26,104 nucleotides of DNA from GCA-2717185 sp964386465 (GTDB lineage: Bacteria; Pseudomonadota; Alphaproteobacteria; UBA8366; GCA-2717185): assembly GCA_964386465.1 (NCBI GenBank), contig CAYLTU010000048.1, positions 1-26,104 of the forward strand, in the 5' to 3' direction. Below the pieces are notes generated by a model. The model was not told where the DNA came from and did no database searches. It saw only the letters and a program-made list of their open reading frames with translations. Each line of letters begins with the position of its first letter. Position 1 is the stretch's first letter. Below, piece after piece: positions 24,560 to 26,104 of the stretch. Made by a program: the position numbers and the translations under genes.

Positions 24560-25576
24560 ATGGCAACAAATGATGACTGGCTCGCGCTGACCGTCGAGGA
24601 GACGCTGGAGCCCGACCTGCGGATCTGCGACCCGCACCACCATCTCTGGGAATTTCGCACGGAGCGGGTCGAGCCGCGCTACCTGATGGACGAATTGCAG
24701 GCCGACCTGGGAAGCGGCCACAACATCGTGTCGACCGTATTCATCGAATGCCGGGCGATGTACCGTCCCGAGGGTCCCGAGGCCTTAAAATTCGTCGGCG
24801 AAGTCGAATTCGTGAACGGAATAGCGGCGATGAGCGCATCGGGTCTGTACGGCCCGACCAAGGTCGCGGCCGGGATCATCGGCTCGGCTGACCTTTTGAT
24901 GGGCGCCGGCGCGGGCGAAACGCTCGACGCGCAGATCGCCGCGGGCGGCGGACGGTTCCGAGGCATCCGGCGCAGCGCCACCTGGGACGCCGACGAAAAA
25001 ATCCGCAATTCCCGCGCCGACCCGACGCCGGGCCTGCTGCTCGACAAGACATTCCGCGAGGGATTCGCCGAGCTCGAGCGGCGGAACCTGACATTCGAAG
25101 GTTGGATCTATCATCATCAGATCCCGGAGCTGACGGATCTCGCACGCGCCTTTCCCGGTATCACGATCATTCTCGATCATCTCGGCGGCCCGCTCGGCGT
25201 CGGACCCTACAAGGGCAAGCGGGATGACTATTTCGAGAGCTGGAAGTCGGACATCGCCGACCTGGCGTCGTGTTCCAACGTGGTAGCCAAACTCGGCGGC
25301 ATCAATATGGACATCAACGGATTTTTCTGGCACGAAAACCCCAAACCGCCGACGAGCCAGGAACTGCACGAGGCGACCCGGAAATACTACGAACACATGA
25401 TCGAACAATTCGGTGTCGACCGCTGCATGTTCGAGTCGAACTTTCCCGTCGACAAGCTCAGCTGCAGCTACAACGTGCTGTGGAATTCCTTCAAGCGGCT
25501 GGCCTCGGACTACTCGGCCGACGAGAAAGCGGCCCTGTTCCACGACACCGCGACAAGGGTATACGGTCTGGGCTGA
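24560..25576 (+). CDS. Amidohydrolase-family metal-dependent hydrolase (Amidohydrolase_2, LigI-like)
   Basis: A 338-residue TIM-barrel enzyme. The first strand carries the metal motif in ICDPHHHLW (D24, H26, H28). Later conserved positions are H186 in YHHQIPEL, H207 in LDHLGGPLG, and the last-strand FESNFPVD (residues 291-298), a pattern typical of this subgroup, where Asn stands in for the usual Asp. Relatives include 2-pyrone-4,6-dicarboxylate lactonase (LigI) and related lactonases and decarboxylases; these act on ring-derived acids or lactones. Exact substrate unknown. The start ATG has GAGG seven bases upstream. It follows the TauD/TfdA dioxygenase on the same strand, so hydroxylation followed by hydrolysis of the same compound is a reasonable inference. 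A relic of another amidohydrolase lies just downstream on the other strand. Confidence 0.88.
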   Translation: MATNDDWLALTVEETLEPDLRICDPHHHLWEFRTERVEPRYLMDELQADLGSGHNIVSTVFIECRAMYRPEGPEALKFVGEVEFVNGIAAMSASGLYGPTKVAAGIIGSADLLMGAGAGETLDAQIAAGGGRFRGIRRSATWDADEKIRNSRADPTPGLLLDKTFREGFAELERRNLTFEGWIYHHQIPELTDLARAFPGITIILDHLGGPLGVGPYKGKRDDYFESWKSDIADLASCSNVVAKLGGINMDINGFFWHENPKPPTSQELHEATRKYYEHMIEQFGVDRCMFESNFPVDKLSCSYNVLWNSFKRLASDYSADEKAALFHDTATRVYGLG

Positions 25577-25712
25577 GAGGCGCGATCGGAACCATTGGCG
25601 CCTTAGGAGGATCAGCTCGCCTATACCGCGCGGGACCATCAGGCCGGTCACGAACGACCAAGGCCAACCGGCGCCCGCTCGCGAACCAGACCGATTTCCT
25701 GCACGAAAAGAG
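25577..25712. other. Intergenic region downstream of the amidohydrolase
   Basis: A short inverted repeat, GGCGC/GCGCC with a 14-nt loop (about 25581-25604), follows the amidohydrolase stop but has no T-tract. No gene was recognised in the rest. Confidence 0.3.
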
Positions 25713-25939
25713 TCAACCGGTCGGTACTTGACCGAAATTGCTGCCGTCCCAGCGCGGGCACCCGTCTGATATTCTCTCCCGCCAGCGACGCCCCCCCTTG
25801 CTGACCCACTTCGGGCCGTTCTCGCCCTCGGTGACGAAGGGCATCCGGTCCTTCATTTGTCCCGAAACGTTCGACGTAAACGGGCCGGACGGCAGCCAGA
25901 TCAGATCTGGCCGCCGGCGGAAACGGCATCGTATTTCAT
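25713..25939 (-). pseudogene. Frameshifted, truncated amidohydrolase relic
   Basis: An ATG at 25939 with a strong GGGGGGAG ribosome site begins MKYDAVSAGGQI and then meets a stop. In the next frame the text continues DLIWLPSGPFTSNVSG, QMKDRMPFVTEGENGPKWVS, KGG up to a run of seven G (minus strand, 25791-25797). From there only a further frame-shift gives plausible text (ASLAGEN). This order matches the N-terminus of amidohydrolases that start with an SADGHID metal motif followed by LIWLP. Here the His of that motif is Gln, so the metal site was lost too. Full-length relatives have roughly 350-400 residues; about 60-75 remain. It is 40 bp after the acyl-CoA dehydrogenase stop and was probably once its operon partner. 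Confidence 0.62.
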
Positions 25940-25979
25940 GAACTCCCCCCTGCTCCCGCGAACGAAGTTCAGCGGGCCC

Positions 25980-26104
25980 CTACATGTTAGAATAACGCTT
26001 CAAATGATAATTGTGATCGCCGAACAGCGTGTCGATCATGGTCAGCCGCTTGAAATAATGGCCGACGCTCAACTCGTCCGTCATGCCCATCCCGCCATGC
26101 AGTT
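25980..26104 (-). CDS. Acyl-CoA dehydrogenase, C-terminal end (runs off the window edge)
   Basis: Reading the minus strand into a TAG at 25980-25982 gives 40 residues: LHGGMGMTDELSVGHYFKRL, followed by TMIDTLFGDHNYHLKRYSNM. The HGGMGMTDE stretch is the signature C-terminal helix region of acyl-CoA dehydrogenases, where the flavin pyrophosphate of the partner subunit is bound, and the FGD...HLKRY ending is typical of a large alphaproteobacterial subgroup. These flavoenzymes introduce a double bond into acyl-CoA esters and pass electrons to ETF. Only the tail is in the window, so the chain-length class is unknown. A broken amidohydrolase gene follows 40 bp downstream on the same strand. Confidence 0.9.
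   Translation of the reverse strand, partial: LHGGMGMTDELSVGHYFKRLTMIDTLFGDHNYHLKRYSNM

Noticed and set aside
25648..25929. 93-residue minus-strand frame as an independent small gene
   Set aside because: Its start lies out of frame inside the amidohydrolase relic; the relic reading with start, ribosome site and family-like text explains the region better.

Overview
The window looks like chromosomal DNA of a free-living alphaproteobacterium, most likely a Rhodospirillales-type environmental or marine lineage. This is inferred from the GC-rich codon use, frequent GTG starts, and the gene families: CaiC-like acyl-CoA ligase, TRAP fused permease, TauD/TfdA dioxygenase, LigI-like amidohydrolase, VOC proteins and DHA2 exporters. 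No rRNA, tRNA, CRISPR array, transposase or phage gene was seen.

Layout. (1) 1-3915, all minus strand: a catabolic or export operon read as VOC/epimerase-like protein, DHA2 exporter, acyl-CoA ligase, then a secreted ankyrin-repeat protein cut by the window edge. (2) 4019-17317, minus: one gene of 13.3 kb for a 4432-residue secreted surface protein. It has a FecR-like domain, about 1740 residues of calcium-binding RTX repeats in 16 related modules, about 2030 residues of beta-solenoid stalk, a second short RTX block and a C-terminal cap. (3) 17318-17733: its upstream control region, with a sigma-54 type -24/-12 promoter, an IHF-like site and two identical 19-bp upstream sites. (4) 17734-18435, minus: a divergent YrdC/Sua5-like protein. 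(5) 18791-19722, plus: a PilZ protein and a VOC protein. (6) 19719-23277, minus: a DHA2 exporter followed by a TRAP fused permease. (7) 23413-25576, plus: a decayed N-terminal copy of a TauD-type gene, an intact TauD/TfdA dioxygenase, a stable stem-loop and an amidohydrolase. (8) 25713-26104, minus: the C-terminus of an acyl-CoA dehydrogenase followed by a broken amidohydrolase relic.

How it fits together. The flanks read as small-molecule uptake, oxidation, CoA activation and export genes, with two gene relics showing ongoing turnover. The centre is a giant type-I-secretion-style adhesin or matrix protein whose own promoter appears to need RpoN, an enhancer-binding protein and DNA bending by IHF. 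A PilZ protein 1.5 kb away suggests, but does not prove, a c-di-GMP link. The secretion machinery (ABC transporter, membrane fusion protein, outer-membrane channel), the enhancer-binding protein and any LapD/LapG pair are not in the window.
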